DNA from: CALNBC01 sp040768925
GTDB taxonomy: Bacteria; Bacillota; Clostridia; Christensenellales; CALWSW01
Length of the DNA stretch: 64,000 nucleotides
Direction: 5' to 3'
Assembly: GCA_040768925.1 (NCBI GenBank)
Contig: JAXGLZ010000002.1
Coordinates: 124,001-188,000 of the forward strand
This document shows positions 41,543 to 50,956 of the stretch, in pieces (positions within the stretch are counted from its first letter, which is position 1; each line of letters opens with the position of its first letter). Position numbers and translations under genes: made by a program. Under the pieces are notes generated by a model. It was not told where the DNA came from and made no database searches. It saw only the letters and a program-made list of their open reading frames with translations.

Positions 41543-44194
41543 TTACTTCTGGCCCAAAGAAGCCGCATCCGTTTTACCGCTTATGGCGGCCTGGGCGGCC
41601 GCAAGGCGCGCGATCGGCACGCGGAACGGCGAGCAGGACACGTAGTTCAGGCCGAGCTTATGGCAGAATTCGACGGAGGACGGATCTCCGCCATGCTCGC
41701 CGCAGATGCCCAGCTTGAGGTCCGGGCGGGCGCCTCGGCCCAGGGTTACGGCCATTTGCATCAGCTTGCCGACGCCCTTTTGGTCCACGCGGGCAAAGGG
41801 ATCGGATTCATAGATCTTCTTGCTGTAGTATTCGCCCAGGAATTTGCCGGCGTCATCGCGGGAGAAGCCGAAGGTCATCTGGGTCAGGTCGTTGGTACCA
41901 AAGGAGAAGAAATCCGCCTCGGCGGCAATTTCGTCCGCGGTGATGCAGGCGCGGGGGATTTCGATCATGGTGCCGACCTTGTAATCGATCTGCGCGCCGC
42001 GCTCCTTCATGACCTTTTCCGCTGTGGCGACGACGATGTCCTTGACGAACTTGAGCTCCTTGACTTCGCCGACCAGGGGGATCATGATCTCGGGAACGAT
42101 GTTGAGGCCGGTCTCCTCGCGGACTTCAACCGCGGCGGTGATGACCGCGCGGGTCTGCATCTCGGCGATTTCGGGATAAGTGACGGTCAGGCGGCAGCCG
42201 CGGTGGCCCATCATCGGGTTGAATTCATGCAGCCCCGCGATGGTGCCCTTCAGCTCATCAACGGTGATGCCCATTTCCTTGGCAAGGGCGACGATGTCAT
42301 CCTCGGCGGTGGGCAGGAACTCGTGCAGGGGCGGATCCAGGAAGCGGATGGTGACCGGGCGGCCTTCCATGGCCTTGTAGATGCCCTTGAAGTCTTCAAT
42401 CTGCATGGGCAGGATCTTGGCCAGGGCCTTGCGGCGCTCTTCCTCGGTATTGGAGACGATCATCTCGCGCATGGCGGGGATGCGGTCGGGATTGAAGAAC
42501 ATGTGCTCGGTGCGGGTCAGGCCGATGCCCTCTGCGCCGAACTCCACGGCCTTGGCTGCGTCATGGGGGGTGTCGGCGTTGGTGTAGACCTTAAGGACGC
42601 GGTATTCGTCCGCCCAGGCCATGATGGTGGCGAAGTTGCCGGAAACCTCGGCGGGCTTGGTTTCGACGGCGCCAAGGTAAACCTTGCCGGTGGAGCCGTT
42701 CAGGGAGATCCACTCGCCCTCGCTGACCTTGTTTCCGCCGATGCTGCAATACTTCTGGGCTTCGAAGACGCGGACGTCGCCGCAGCCGGCCACGCAGCAG
42801 GTGCCCATTCCGCGGGCCACAACGGCGGCATGGGAGGTCATTCCGCCGCGGGCGGTCAGGATGCCCCGCGCAACGTGCATGCCTTCGATATCTTCGGGGG
42901 AGGTCTCAAGGCGGACGAGGATGACCTTTTCGCCGCGCTCGGAGGCTTCAACAGCGTCATCCGCGGTGAAGTATACGCGGCCGCAGGCGGCGCCGGGGGA
43001 AGCGGCAAGGCCCGTGGCAACGGCGTTTGCCTTCTTCAGGGCGGCGGGGTCAAAGGTGGGGTGCAGCAGGGCGTCCAGCGCCTTGGGGTCGATCTTGAGC
43101 AGCGCCTCTTCCTTGGTGATCATGCCTTCTTCCACCAGATCGCAGGCGATCTTCAGGGCGGAGGCGGCGGTGCGCTTGCCGTTTCTGGTCTGGAGCATAA
43201 AAAGCTTGCCGCCCTGGATGGTGTACTCCATGTCCTGCATGTCGCGGTAATGCTTTTCGAGAATCTGGGCGGTCCTGACGAACTGATCGTAAACGTCGGG
43301 CATCTCTTCCTGCAGCTTTTCGATGGACTGGGGGGTCCGGATGCCGGCGACGACGTCTTCGCCCTGGGCGTTGATCAGATATTCGCCGTAGAGCCGCTTT
43401 TCGCCTGTGGAGGGGTCGCGGGTGAAGGCGACGCCGGTTCCGCAGTCATTGCCCATGTTGCCGAACACCATGGCCTGCACGTTGACGGCAGTACCCCAGT
43501 CGCCGGGGATGTCGTTCAGGCGGCGGTAAACGATGGCGCGGGGATTGTCCCAGGAACGGAAAACGGCCTTGATGGCTTCCATGAGCTGTTCCTTGGGATC
43601 CTGGGGGAATTCCTGGCCCTTTTCTTTAAGATAGAGCTCTTTATAGCGCCTGACGACCTCTTTGAGGTTTTCGGCGGTCAGATCGGTATCGACATGGGCG
43701 CCGTTTTCTTCCTTGACAGCGTCCAGGATGGCTTCGAACTTGGCCTTTTCAACTTCCATGACCACGTCGGAGAACATCTGGATGAAGCGGCGGTAGCTGT
43801 CGTAAGCAAAGCGCTCGTTATTCGTCTTTTTTGCAAGGCCGATCACGGTCTCGTCGTTCAGGCCGAGGTTGAGGATGGTATCCATCATGCCGGGCATGGA
43901 GGCGCGGGCGCCGGAGCGGACGGATACGAGGAAGGGATCATTGGGGTCGCCAAGCTTTTTGCCGTTGATCTCCTCGACCTTTGCGAGAGCCGCGTCGATC
44001 TGCTCGATGATTTCAGGAGCGACTTCCTGGCCGTCCTGATAATAACGGGTGCAAGCTTCGGTGCTGACGGTGAAGCCCTGGGGAACAGGCAGGCCGAGGT
44101 TGGTCATTTCGGCCAGGCCGGCGCCCTTTCCGCCAAGCAGGTTCCTCATGCTTGCGTTGCCCTCGCTAAAAAGGTAAACGTACTTGTGAGCCAT
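41543..44194 (-). CDS. ppdK: Pyruvate, phosphate dikinase
   Basis: 883 aa from the ATG at 44194 with AGGAGG upstream. The N-terminal ATP-grasp domain starts with GKGAGLAEMTNLGLPVPQGFTVS. The phosphohistidine loop is GGMTSHAAVVARGMGTCCV, and the PEP/pyruvate domain ends with the catalytic-Cys motif GICGEHGGDP. It interconverts pyruvate + ATP + Pi and PEP + AMP + PPi, a common PPi-linked glycolysis/gluconeogenesis step in Clostridia. It is monocistronic. Confidence 0.97.
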   Translation of the reverse strand: MAHKYVYLFSEGNASMRNLLGGKGAGLAEMTNLGLPVPQGFTVSTEACTRYYQDGQEVAPEIIEQIDAALAKVEEINGKKLGDPNDPFLVSVRSGARASMPGMMDTILNLGLNDETVIGLAKKTNNERFAYDSYRRFIQMFSDVVMEVEKAKFEAILDAVKEENGAHVDTDLTAENLKEVVRRYKELYLKEKGQEFPQDPKEQLMEAIKAVFRSWDNPRAIVYRRLNDIPGDWGTAVNVQAMVFGNMGNDCGTGVAFTRDPSTGEKRLYGEYLINAQGEDVVAGIRTPQSIEKLQEEMPDVYDQFVRTAQILEKHYRDMQDMEYTIQGGKLFMLQTRNGKRTAASALKIACDLVEEGMITKEEALLKIDPKALDALLHPTFDPAALKKANAVATGLAASPGAACGRVYFTADDAVEASERGEKVILVRLETSPEDIEGMHVARGILTARGGMTSHAAVVARGMGTCCVAGCGDVRVFEAQKYCSIGGNKVSEGEWISLNGSTGKVYLGAVETKPAEVSGNFATIMAWADEYRVLKVYTNADTPHDAAKAVEFGAEGIGLTRTEHMFFNPDRIPAMREMIVSNTEEERRKALAKILPMQIEDFKGIYKAMEGRPVTIRFLDPPLHEFLPTAEDDIVALAKEMGITVDELKGTIAGLHEFNPMMGHRGCRLTVTYPEIAEMQTRAVITAAVEVREETGLNIVPEIMIPLVGEVKELKFVKDIVVATAEKVMKERGAQIDYKVGTMIEIPRACITADEIAAEADFFSFGTNDLTQMTFGFSRDDAGKFLGEYYSKKIYESDPFARVDQKGVGKLMQMAVTLGRGARPDLKLGICGEHGGDPSSVEFCHKLGLNYVSCSPFRVPIARLAAAQAAISGKTDAASLGQK

Positions 44195-44263
44195 TTGTTT
44201 TCCTCCTGTAGTATGCGTACTTAATGTGAAATAGTTGTCAATTTTGTCCCAACATTCCAACAT

Positions 44264-44292
44264 ATTATACAGTATTTTACCCCGGTGAGCAA
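44264..44292 (-). promoter_or_regulatory. ppdK promoter
   Basis: Minus-strand -35 TTGCTC (44287-44292), 17-nt spacer, -10 TATAAT (44264-44269). The leader is about 65 nt. Confidence 0.7.
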
Positions 44293-44344
44293 ACAATAAT
44301 CTGTTAAATGCCCGCCGATTTTATTACCTTATTTTATGGACTTT

Positions 44345-44623
44345 TTCCCGCATAACCGCGTTGGGCGGCAAAATACCCGGCGGCCGCAAAACGTCGTTGC
44401 CGGCAAAAAAGGCGGTTTGCCATTCATTCCGGACCGCGAAACGCTTTTGGAAGCCGTTCCCACGCGCGGCGAACACCCGGTTGGCTGATCCGGCCCGATT
44501 TGTGAAACCATACGGCCTTCACGAGCATCGAACAACCCCGGCAAAACAAACCGGATCCGGCAGGCGGCGGAGGGAAAGCAGCCCCAGCGGGCTTTCGTAT
44601 TGTTTTCCGTAGTTTTCCCGCAC
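44345..44623 (-). pseudogene. Possible decayed N-terminal fragment of a methylated-DNA-protein cysteine methyltransferase (ogt-like)
   Basis: Three successive minus-strand frames carry pieces in the order of the Ogt N-terminal domain: YGKQYESPLGLLSL (after a GTG at 44623), AVWFHKSG...VRRAWERLPKAF, then MNGKPPFLPATTF. They resemble the family pattern Y-SPLG-LL, GLWF, AW-WL--YF-G-NPPF-P. At least two frameshifts separate them, and the catalytic PCHR domain is missing. This is inference from weak similarity; the 709-bp gap (44195-44903) otherwise has no gene I can support. Confidence 0.33.
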
Positions 44624-44791
44624 CGTACAGATTGTACCATATTTCGCGGCAAAAGGAATACGCAAAACGGGCCGAATCTTCTTCTTCCCGGCGGATTTTG
44701 CGCCGCAGCGGGGGAAAAAGCTTTTTTTCGCAAAGCGCCGGAAGACCGCGCCGATCCTTCCGCACCAACGGCAAGGCCGATCAAAACAACG

Positions 44792-44821
44792 GCCCGGCGC
44801 CGCTTGGTTCGGACGCCGGGC
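44792..44821 (-). terminator. Terminator-like hairpin downstream of ftsZ
   Basis: GCCCGGCG and CGCCGGGC enclose 14 nt. The minus strand continues CGTTGTTTTG, an imperfect T-run; the plus strand has TGTGTTTTTT. It lies 80 nt past the ftsZ stop and probably ends the dcw transcript. Confidence 0.5.
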
Positions 44822-44903
44822 TGTGTTTTTTCGAATTTTGGGACCATTCGTTTTCGGATCCAACGGGCGCAACCTTCCAAAGCCGTTGATTCGCCCGCTC
44901 CGG

Positions 44904-46160
44904 TCAGTCCTTTCTGGGGGCGCTCTTGCGCATCGAGTCGCGGAGGAAGGTGGGAACGTCGATATCGTCGTCTACGATGGTGCGCGGGGGAACCTGGGTG
45001 CGCCTGGCGGCGGTCCTGTCGTTCGGGCGGGTGGTGGCCGCGCCGCGGGCCACGCCCAGGCCGGAAAGATCGACGTCCTTGCCGTCGTCCTCGGGCAGCA
45101 TCGCGCTCTTTTCCGCCTGCTGCTGGGCCGGCGCGCCCTGCTGGGCGGGGGCCGAGAAGGGCGACTGGGAATACGGCGAGGAGGATACCACGGTCTTGGG
45201 CGGAGCGACCGTGCCGTCGAAACCCGTCGCGATGACGGTTATGCGCACGCCGTCGCCCATCTCCTCGGAAATGTCCGCGCCGAAGATGATGTTCGCGTCC
45301 GGGTCCGCCGCGTCCTGGATCAGATGCGCGGCTTCGTTGATCTCGGAAAGGCCGAGGTCCGGTCCGCCCGTCACGTTGATCAGCACGCCGCGGGCGCCGT
45401 CGATGGTGGTTTCGAGCAGGGGGCTTTCGATGGCCTGGCGGGCGGCCTCAAGGGCGCGCTTGTCGCCGTCGGCGTAGCCGATGCCCATGTGGGCAAGGCC
45501 GGTCTGCTTCATGATCGTGCGAAGGTCGGCAAAGTCGAGGTTGATCAGGCTGGGCTTGGAAATCAGGTCCGATATGCCCTGAACGCCCTGGCGCAGAACG
45601 TCGTCCGCCACCTTGAAAGCGTCCACCAGCGCCGCCCGGCCGACAACGGAAAGCAGCCTTTCGTTCGGGATGATGACCAGCGTGTCCACCGCTTCTTTCA
45701 GCTGCATGATGCCCTGTTCGGCGTTCTGCATCCTGCGGCGGCCCTCGAAGCTGAAGGGCTTGGTGACCACGCCGATGGTCAGAATATTCAGCTCCCGCGC
45801 GCACTGGGCGATCACCGGGGCTGCGCCCGTGCCGGTGCCGCCCCCCATTCCCGCGGTGATAAACACCAAATCGGAGCCCTTGAGTGCGGCGACGATATCG
45901 TCCCTGCTCTCTTCGGCTGCCTTCATACCGATTTCGGGCAGCGCCCCGGCCCCAAGTCCCTTGGTCACCTTTTCTCCGATCTGGATTTTCTGGTTCGCGC
46001 GGGAAAGATACAGGGCCTGTTTATCGGTATTGACGGAGATGAATTCCACGCCGCTCAGGCCGTACTGGATCATGCGGTTGACGGCGTTGTTGCCCGCGCC
46101 GCCGACGCCGACGACCTTTATCTGGGCAAAGGCCCCCATCTCGACTTCGAATTCCAACAT
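44904..46160 (-). CDS. ftsZ: Cell division protein FtsZ
   Basis: 418 aa. The tubulin-like GTPase has the GGGTGTGAAP signature (AGMGGGTGTGAAPV, about residues 104-117), N-terminal GVGGAGNNAVNRM and the T7 loop around LINLDFADLRTI. A Gln/Ala-rich linker leads to the conserved C-terminal peptide DDIDVPTFLR that binds FtsA and other tethers. AGGGGG precedes the ATG. It forms the Z ring. It lies 12 nt after ftsA, last in the dcw cluster. Confidence 0.98.
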   Translation of the reverse strand: MLEFEVEMGAFAQIKVVGVGGAGNNAVNRMIQYGLSGVEFISVNTDKQALYLSRANQKIQIGEKVTKGLGAGALPEIGMKAAEESRDDIVAALKGSDLVFITAGMGGGTGTGAAPVIAQCARELNILTIGVVTKPFSFEGRRRMQNAEQGIMQLKEAVDTLVIIPNERLLSVVGRAALVDAFKVADDVLRQGVQGISDLISKPSLINLDFADLRTIMKQTGLAHMGIGYADGDKRALEAARQAIESPLLETTIDGARGVLINVTGGPDLGLSEINEAAHLIQDAADPDANIIFGADISEEMGDGVRITVIATGFDGTVAPPKTVVSSSPYSQSPFSAPAQQGAPAQQQAEKSAMLPEDDGKDVDLSGLGVARGAATTRPNDRTAARRTQVPPRTIVDDDIDVPTFLRDSMRKSAPRKD

Positions 46161-46172
46161 GGTGTTACCCCC

Positions 46173-47360
46173 TTATTTTGTGAAGAAATTCATGATCGCC
46201 CGGATCAGGCGGTTTTCTTTGATTCCCGCGCGGGGCGCGGTGGACAGCGCGCTGTTGCAAACGTAATTCAGCATGCCGTAGGCGCTTACGAAATTCGGCG
46301 TGTTCTTCCTTGGCATCCAGGGCATGTCCGCAATGGTATAAAACCCGCTGCCCGACTGGAAAAGCTCCTTGCTGCCGCGCATCATCGCGATGCCGCCGCC
46401 CATGAGGTAAAGCGGGGTTTCGGGCATCACCTGAACCGCGGATTTCATGATCGCTTCCCTTACCATTGAAGCGATTTCATAGGCTCTTGCCTCTATTATG
46501 TCCTGAATGTCATCATATACTATGGATTCCACGGTTCCATCCGTCAGCCTGTATGTATCCACCCTGTCGGAATAATCGAGCCCGAACGCGTGGCGCTGCT
46601 TGACGCTTTCCGCCACGGCGGGCGAAATGGAAAGCACATAGGAGATATCCGAAGTAATATGGGCGCCGCCGACGGGAATGGCGGCCCTGAAAACACAGGC
46701 GGCGTCGCGCATGACGATCACGTCCGTGTGGTAATACCCCACGTCCACAACGATCGATTCCTCGCGCTTGTCCTTCACGAGCATCGCGGCCTCGGCAAAG
46801 GCGGAATCGACAAAGGAATCGACGTCCACCCCCATTTCGTCCAGAATATCCGTTGCGAGGGTGCAGAAGCTGTTTTCAAAATACATATGGGAAACGGCCG
46901 CCCACAGCGTTTTCCCAAAAACCCCTGCGGGGATCGAGTTCCTTGGGCTGCCGTCCACCCTGTAATGATAGGGCACGGAAAACATGTGGGTAAAGCCTTC
47001 CGGCGCTTCCGCTTCCCTGACTGCCGCTTCCATCAGCGCGTCGATATCCTTGTGGAGTATTTCCCGGGGCGCCTCGCCCAGGGTCATCTCGAAAATGCCG
47101 CATTCGGCCCGCACAAAAGGGCCGGGCACGCCCACGTGGACGGAGCGGATCCTTCTTCTTGCTTCGGATTGAGCGCCTTCTATGGCGGTTTGCACCGCAA
47201 AACGAAGTCCGGGCTCGTCCAAAAAGCGCTTTTTCTTCAGCCCTTTATGTTCCCCAATGCCAATCCCGTATATTTCAAAGCGCCCGTCTTCTCCGCATCG
47301 GCCAATCATGCAGACGATTTTCGAGCTGCCGAAATCCAATATCGCTTCAGCCTGCCTCAT
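46173..47360 (-). CDS. ftsA: Cell division protein FtsA
   Basis: 395 aa actin-fold protein. The N-terminal ILDFGSSKIVCMIGR is phosphate loop 1, VVDVGYYHTDVIV is the connecting loop 2, and LMGGGIAMMRGSKELF is the adenosine motif. The C-terminal AIMNFFTK stretch is a short candidate membrane-targeting amphipathic helix. Sequence is divergent from model FtsA, but the position directly before ftsZ supports the call. It tethers FtsZ to the membrane. Confidence 0.92.
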   Translation of the reverse strand: MRQAEAILDFGSSKIVCMIGRCGEDGRFEIYGIGIGEHKGLKKKRFLDEPGLRFAVQTAIEGAQSEARRRIRSVHVGVPGPFVRAECGIFEMTLGEAPREILHKDIDALMEAAVREAEAPEGFTHMFSVPYHYRVDGSPRNSIPAGVFGKTLWAAVSHMYFENSFCTLATDILDEMGVDVDSFVDSAFAEAAMLVKDKREESIVVDVGYYHTDVIVMRDAACVFRAAIPVGGAHITSDISYVLSISPAVAESVKQRHAFGLDYSDRVDTYRLTDGTVESIVYDDIQDIIEARAYEIASMVREAIMKSAVQVMPETPLYLMGGGIAMMRGSKELFQSGSGFYTIADMPWMPRKNTPNFVSAYGMLNYVCNSALSTAPRAGIKENRLIRAIMNFFTK

Positions 47361-47623
47361 TCTCGGTGCCTTTCAAGTATGAAGAAGGAGTCGGCCAGCG
47401 CCCAACCGGCGGTGATACGCACCTTCCTAGACTATTATGATACAGCATATCGGCCTGCTTGACCAGAATATGTTTGAAAAAATACTGTGAATACCAACAC
47501 GCGCGTCCTGCTTCAACCGTGGGTTTTGCGGGGCAAGACCGCCCTGGAATCCCTCCGCTCCTGTTTGCCGCTTTCGCTGTTTTCGCGTTCCGGCCTTGCC
47601 CATCCATGCGGGGAAAAGGGAAC

Positions 47624-48469
47624 TCACGCTCCCGGTTCGGACGGGTTTTCCTCCGTCTCCCCTTCCCCATCCGGATTTTCGCCCTCCGGCTGTTCTTCGT
47701 TTTGACTGTCCTCTTCCGGCGAAAACGTTACGGCGTCCGCGCTGGTGGCGATGAGCGTTCCCGTGGAAATCCCCTTGCCGTACAGCTCGGCGATGACATC
47801 CGAAACCTTTTTCAGCTTGCCGGAAAGGTCCACCGCCTGCCCGAGCCTGACCCTCATCCCCTCGTGGGTCGTCAGCCAGATATCCACCGAATACGTGAGG
47901 TCCGCCTCCGCATAGCTCGAATACTGATTCGTGTCCAAAAGGGCGGTAACCAGCATGTTCAGCACTTCGAGCTGGTAATCGTCCACAAGCGCGATGGTCT
48001 GGTTCAGGGTGCATCCGGTGACGGCCACGCCCTTGACCATCAGGATTCCGGAAACGCCGTTTGTGCCGATGATGTCCAGCACCCGGCCGTCGATATCCAG
48101 GCAGATGGTGCGTTCAAGCTGCCGGATCACCGACGTGACGGCGCGCTCGCGCACGTTGATCGCCACCGTGTCCGGCAGGATGAAATCGATGCTTTCCACC
48201 TCGAGGTAGGGGTTCTGCTCGATCGCCTGTTTTGCCGCGTCCCTGTCCAGCTCAAGCAGGTGGGTGCCGGTTTTGATCCCGCTCAGGGCGATGATCTCCG
48301 AGGCCGGGATCGTCTTGTTCCCGGCGATCAGGATGTTGTCCGCCCGAAGATACCTGTACCCCAAAAAGCCCGCGGCAAACAGCACGGCAAAAAGCAGCAG
48401 GATGGTCAGCATGGCCGCCCGTCTGCGTTTTTTTGTGCGGACTTTGATTCTGCGCTGCTTTTTGGGCAT
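47624..48469 (-). CDS. ftsQ: Cell division protein FtsQ/DivIB
   Basis: 281 aa from the ATG at 48469 (AAAGGAC upstream). Very basic cytoplasmic start (KKQRRIKVRTKKRRR), one transmembrane helix (about residues 20-38), then a POTRA domain (ILIAGNKTIPASEIIALSGIKTGTHLLELD) and a beta domain. The last 35 residues are acidic and disordered. It bridges FtsL-FtsB/DivIC with FtsW and the PBP. It lies 23 nt after murA. A 263-bp gap to ftsA holds no gene I can see. Confidence 0.92.
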   Translation of the reverse strand: MPKKQRRIKVRTKKRRRAAMLTILLLFAVLFAAGFLGYRYLRADNILIAGNKTIPASEIIALSGIKTGTHLLELDRDAAKQAIEQNPYLEVESIDFILPDTVAINVRERAVTSVIRQLERTICLDIDGRVLDIIGTNGVSGILMVKGVAVTGCTLNQTIALVDDYQLEVLNMLVTALLDTNQYSSYAEADLTYSVDIWLTTHEGMRVRLGQAVDLSGKLKKVSDVIAELYGKGISTGTLIATSADAVTFSPEEDSQNEEQPEGENPDGEGETEENPSEPGA

Positions 48470-48492
48470 GGCTTGTCCTTTGTTTGCGGCGC

Positions 48493-49752
48493 TCAATCGC
48501 CGCTGATCCTGATGATGTTCGCGCCCAGCGAGGCCAGGGAATGCTCGATCGCTTCATAGCCCCTGTCGATCACCTGGGCGTTTGCAACCGTTGTCACCCC
48601 GTCCGCCCTCAGCCCCGCGATCACCAGGGCGGCCCCCGCCCGCAGATCGCAGGAATTCACATTTGCGCCGTTCAACCTGTCCACGCCGCGAACGATCGCC
48701 ATGCGGCCCTTGACGGTAATCGTCGCGCCCATGCAGGCAAGCTCCGCGGCGATTCTGAAGCGGCTGTCAAACACGTTCTCAAAGATGATGCTGGCGCCGT
48801 CCGCAATGGAACAAAGGGCCATGAACATCGCCTGCATGTCCGTCGGGAAGCCCGGATACGGGCAGGTCTCGACGAGATGCAGCTCCTTCGGCCTTTGGGG
48901 GCCGACGCAGCGGATGCCGTCCTTTTGCAGGATCACCCGGCAGCCGCATTCTTCCAGCTTGGAAAGCACGGCGTGCAGGTGCTCCGCCCGGACGCCTTTG
49001 ACCGTAACGTCCCCCCCGGTTATGGCGGCGGCCGTGAGGAAGGTTCCGGCCGCGATCCTGTCCGGCAGGGGAGCAAACGCCCCTTTGTGGAGGGGCTGTT
49101 TCCCGGCGATGCTGACGACGGACGTTCCCGCGCCGGCGACCTTTGCGCCCATGGAATTCAGCGCGTCGGCCAGGGCCTCGATCTCCGGCTCCCGGGCGGC
49201 GTTGTTGATGGTAGTTACGCCTTCCGCCGCCGTGGCGGCCATCATCAGGTTTTCCGTCGCGCCCACGCTTGGGTAATCCAGCTGAATGTTCGCGCCCTTC
49301 ATTTTCCCGCCGTCGCAATAGATGCGGCCGCCTTCTTCTTTGATCTCCACGTTGAGCGCGCGAAGGCCCTTGAGGTGCATGTCTATCGGGCGGTTGCCGA
49401 TATCGCATCCGCCGGGATAGGAAAACACCGCATGCCCAAAACGCGCCAGCACGGGGCCGAGCATGAAAATCGAAGACCGCAGCTCCCTGGCGATCTTTTC
49501 CGGCATTTCGTGCCTGTTCGCGCCTTCCGTGCAAACCGTCAGCGAATCGCCGCTCCAGGTGCATTCGCCGCCAAGATGGGTCAATATCGCGCACATGTTG
49601 TCCACGTCCATAAGCCGCGGGCAATCCGGAATCGTCACCGGTTCCCTGCAAAGCAGCACCGCTCCCAGCATTGGGAGTACCGCATTTTTTGCGTTTTTGA
49701 CGTAAAGCTCGCCTGTTAGCGGCTTTCCGCCGACGACGCAAATCTTATCCAT
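48493..49752 (-). CDS. murA: UDP-N-acetylglucosamine 1-carboxyvinyltransferase MurA
   Basis: 419 aa from the ATG at 49752, preceded by GGGAGGTG. The catalytic and fosfomycin-reactive Cys lies in YPGGCDIGNRPIDMHLKGL. Conserved Lys-Asn is in VKNAKNAVLPML, and the C-terminal FPTDMQ and FENVFDSRF segments match the family. It starts peptidoglycan precursor synthesis. It is inserted where murG would be expected, downstream of ftsW. Confidence 0.97.
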   Translation of the reverse strand: MDKICVVGGKPLTGELYVKNAKNAVLPMLGAVLLCREPVTIPDCPRLMDVDNMCAILTHLGGECTWSGDSLTVCTEGANRHEMPEKIARELRSSIFMLGPVLARFGHAVFSYPGGCDIGNRPIDMHLKGLRALNVEIKEEGGRIYCDGGKMKGANIQLDYPSVGATENLMMAATAAEGVTTINNAAREPEIEALADALNSMGAKVAGAGTSVVSIAGKQPLHKGAFAPLPDRIAAGTFLTAAAITGGDVTVKGVRAEHLHAVLSKLEECGCRVILQKDGIRCVGPQRPKELHLVETCPYPGFPTDMQAMFMALCSIADGASIIFENVFDSRFRIAAELACMGATITVKGRMAIVRGVDRLNGANVNSCDLRAGAALVIAGLRADGVTTVANAQVIDRGYEAIEHSLASLGANIIRISGD

Positions 49753-49812
49753 CCGCACACCTCCCGGCATCGCATACTAAAAGGTTATGCTCAGTCCGGC
49801 GGCAAGGTGCCA

Positions 49813-50943
49813 CTAATTGCAGGAGCGCGAAACGTTGAGGATCAGACCGATCACCGCAAGGCAAACGACGATGGAAGTCGATCCGAAGCTGATGAAGGGC
49901 AGGGTCTGTCCCGTGGTGGGCAGAAGGCCGGTGGCCACGCCCATGTTGATGACCGTCTGGATGGCGAGCAGCGTCGTGCAGCCGGCCGCGAGCAGCGAAC
50001 CGCCCACATCCGGGCAGCGCATCGCGACCCGGTAGCACCTGGAAAACAGAAACACATACGCAAGAACGAGCGCCGCGGCGCCCACAAGGCCGAGTTCTTC
50101 CGCGATGATGGCAAAGATCATATCGCTCTCGCCATAGGGCAAAAACAGAAATTTCTGCCTGCTGGCGCCAAGGCCCTGGCCCCAGATCCCGCCGGAGCCG
50201 AAGGCGATGAGGGATTGGCGGAGCTGGTGGGCGCTGGGGTCGTTCCAGGGGTCCAGAAATCCCGAAACCCGGTCTTCCCGGTATCCCCGGGCAAACATCA
50301 AAGCGGAGCCGACGCCGACCCCCGCGCCCAAAAGCACGCCGATCTGGAGCCAGCGCATCCCGGACATCACAAGCATCGCGAAGCAGGCGATGGCAAGGCT
50401 GACGAGCATCGAGAAGTTCGGCTGCAAAAGCAGCAGCACCGCCAAGGGCGCCATCAGCATCAGGATGGGCACGATCCCGCGGCGGAAGCTTTGCATCCGC
50501 TCGTGGCCGAATCTGACCACCATCGCCGCGACGGCGATGATCAGCGCGTACTTCGCAAGCTCCGCGGGCTGGACGGAAAGGTTGATGCCGGGTATGACGA
50601 ACCAGCGGTTGGCGCTGTTCCTGTTGACGCCCAGCCCGGGAACCCAGACGAGGCACATCAGCACCAGCCCCGCGGCAAAAATCGGCTTCCAAAGTTTCAG
50701 CCAGCGGCGGTAATCGAAATTCGCGAGCAAAAACATGGCCACAAAGCCCACCACGACCCCGACAAGCTGGCGCTTGACGTAATAATAGCCGTCGCCGAAC
50801 CTGTTTTGGCCATAATAAAAGCTGGCGGAAAAAAGCATGAGCAAGCCAAAGGCCGTCAGGGCGATGGTGGTGAAAAGCACCGCGTAATCCACATGGCCCC
50901 TCTTTTGCAATTTGCTTTTGACGCTGGAATACAATCCCGCCAT
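49813..50943 (-). CDS. ftsW: SEDS peptidoglycan polymerase FtsW
   Basis: 376 aa with about ten transmembrane helices. SEDS landmarks are LGVNRNSANRWFVIPGINLSVQPAELAKYALI, LLLQPNFSML and the C-terminal INMGVATGLLPTTGQTLPFISFGSTS. The start ATG follows GGAGGGATT. Its place between murD and murA in the dcw cluster supports FtsW over RodA or SpoVE, though SpoVE cannot be excluded. Confidence 0.94.
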   Translation of the reverse strand: MAGLYSSVKSKLQKRGHVDYAVLFTTIALTAFGLLMLFSASFYYGQNRFGDGYYYVKRQLVGVVVGFVAMFLLANFDYRRWLKLWKPIFAAGLVLMCLVWVPGLGVNRNSANRWFVIPGINLSVQPAELAKYALIIAVAAMVVRFGHERMQSFRRGIVPILMLMAPLAVLLLLQPNFSMLVSLAIACFAMLVMSGMRWLQIGVLLGAGVGVGSALMFARGYREDRVSGFLDPWNDPSAHQLRQSLIAFGSGGIWGQGLGASRQKFLFLPYGESDMIFAIIAEELGLVGAAALVLAYVFLFSRCYRVAMRCPDVGGSLLAAGCTTLLAIQTVINMGVATGLLPTTGQTLPFISFGSTSIVVCLAVIGLILNVSRSCN

Positions 50944-50956
50944 AATCCCTCCGGCT

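Noticed and set aside
41459..44224. 921-aa open frame on the plus strand
   Set aside because: It is exactly antisense to ppdK, has low-complexity Gly/Asp/His-rich composition and no domain. High G+C codon use on the opposite strand keeps it open.
44329..44880. 183-aa minus-strand frame in the ppdK-ftsZ gap
   Set aside because: It lacks a ribosome-binding site and reads as random Arg/Gly/Pro-rich sequence as a whole; only a short part fits the possible ogt remnant, in combination with other frames.
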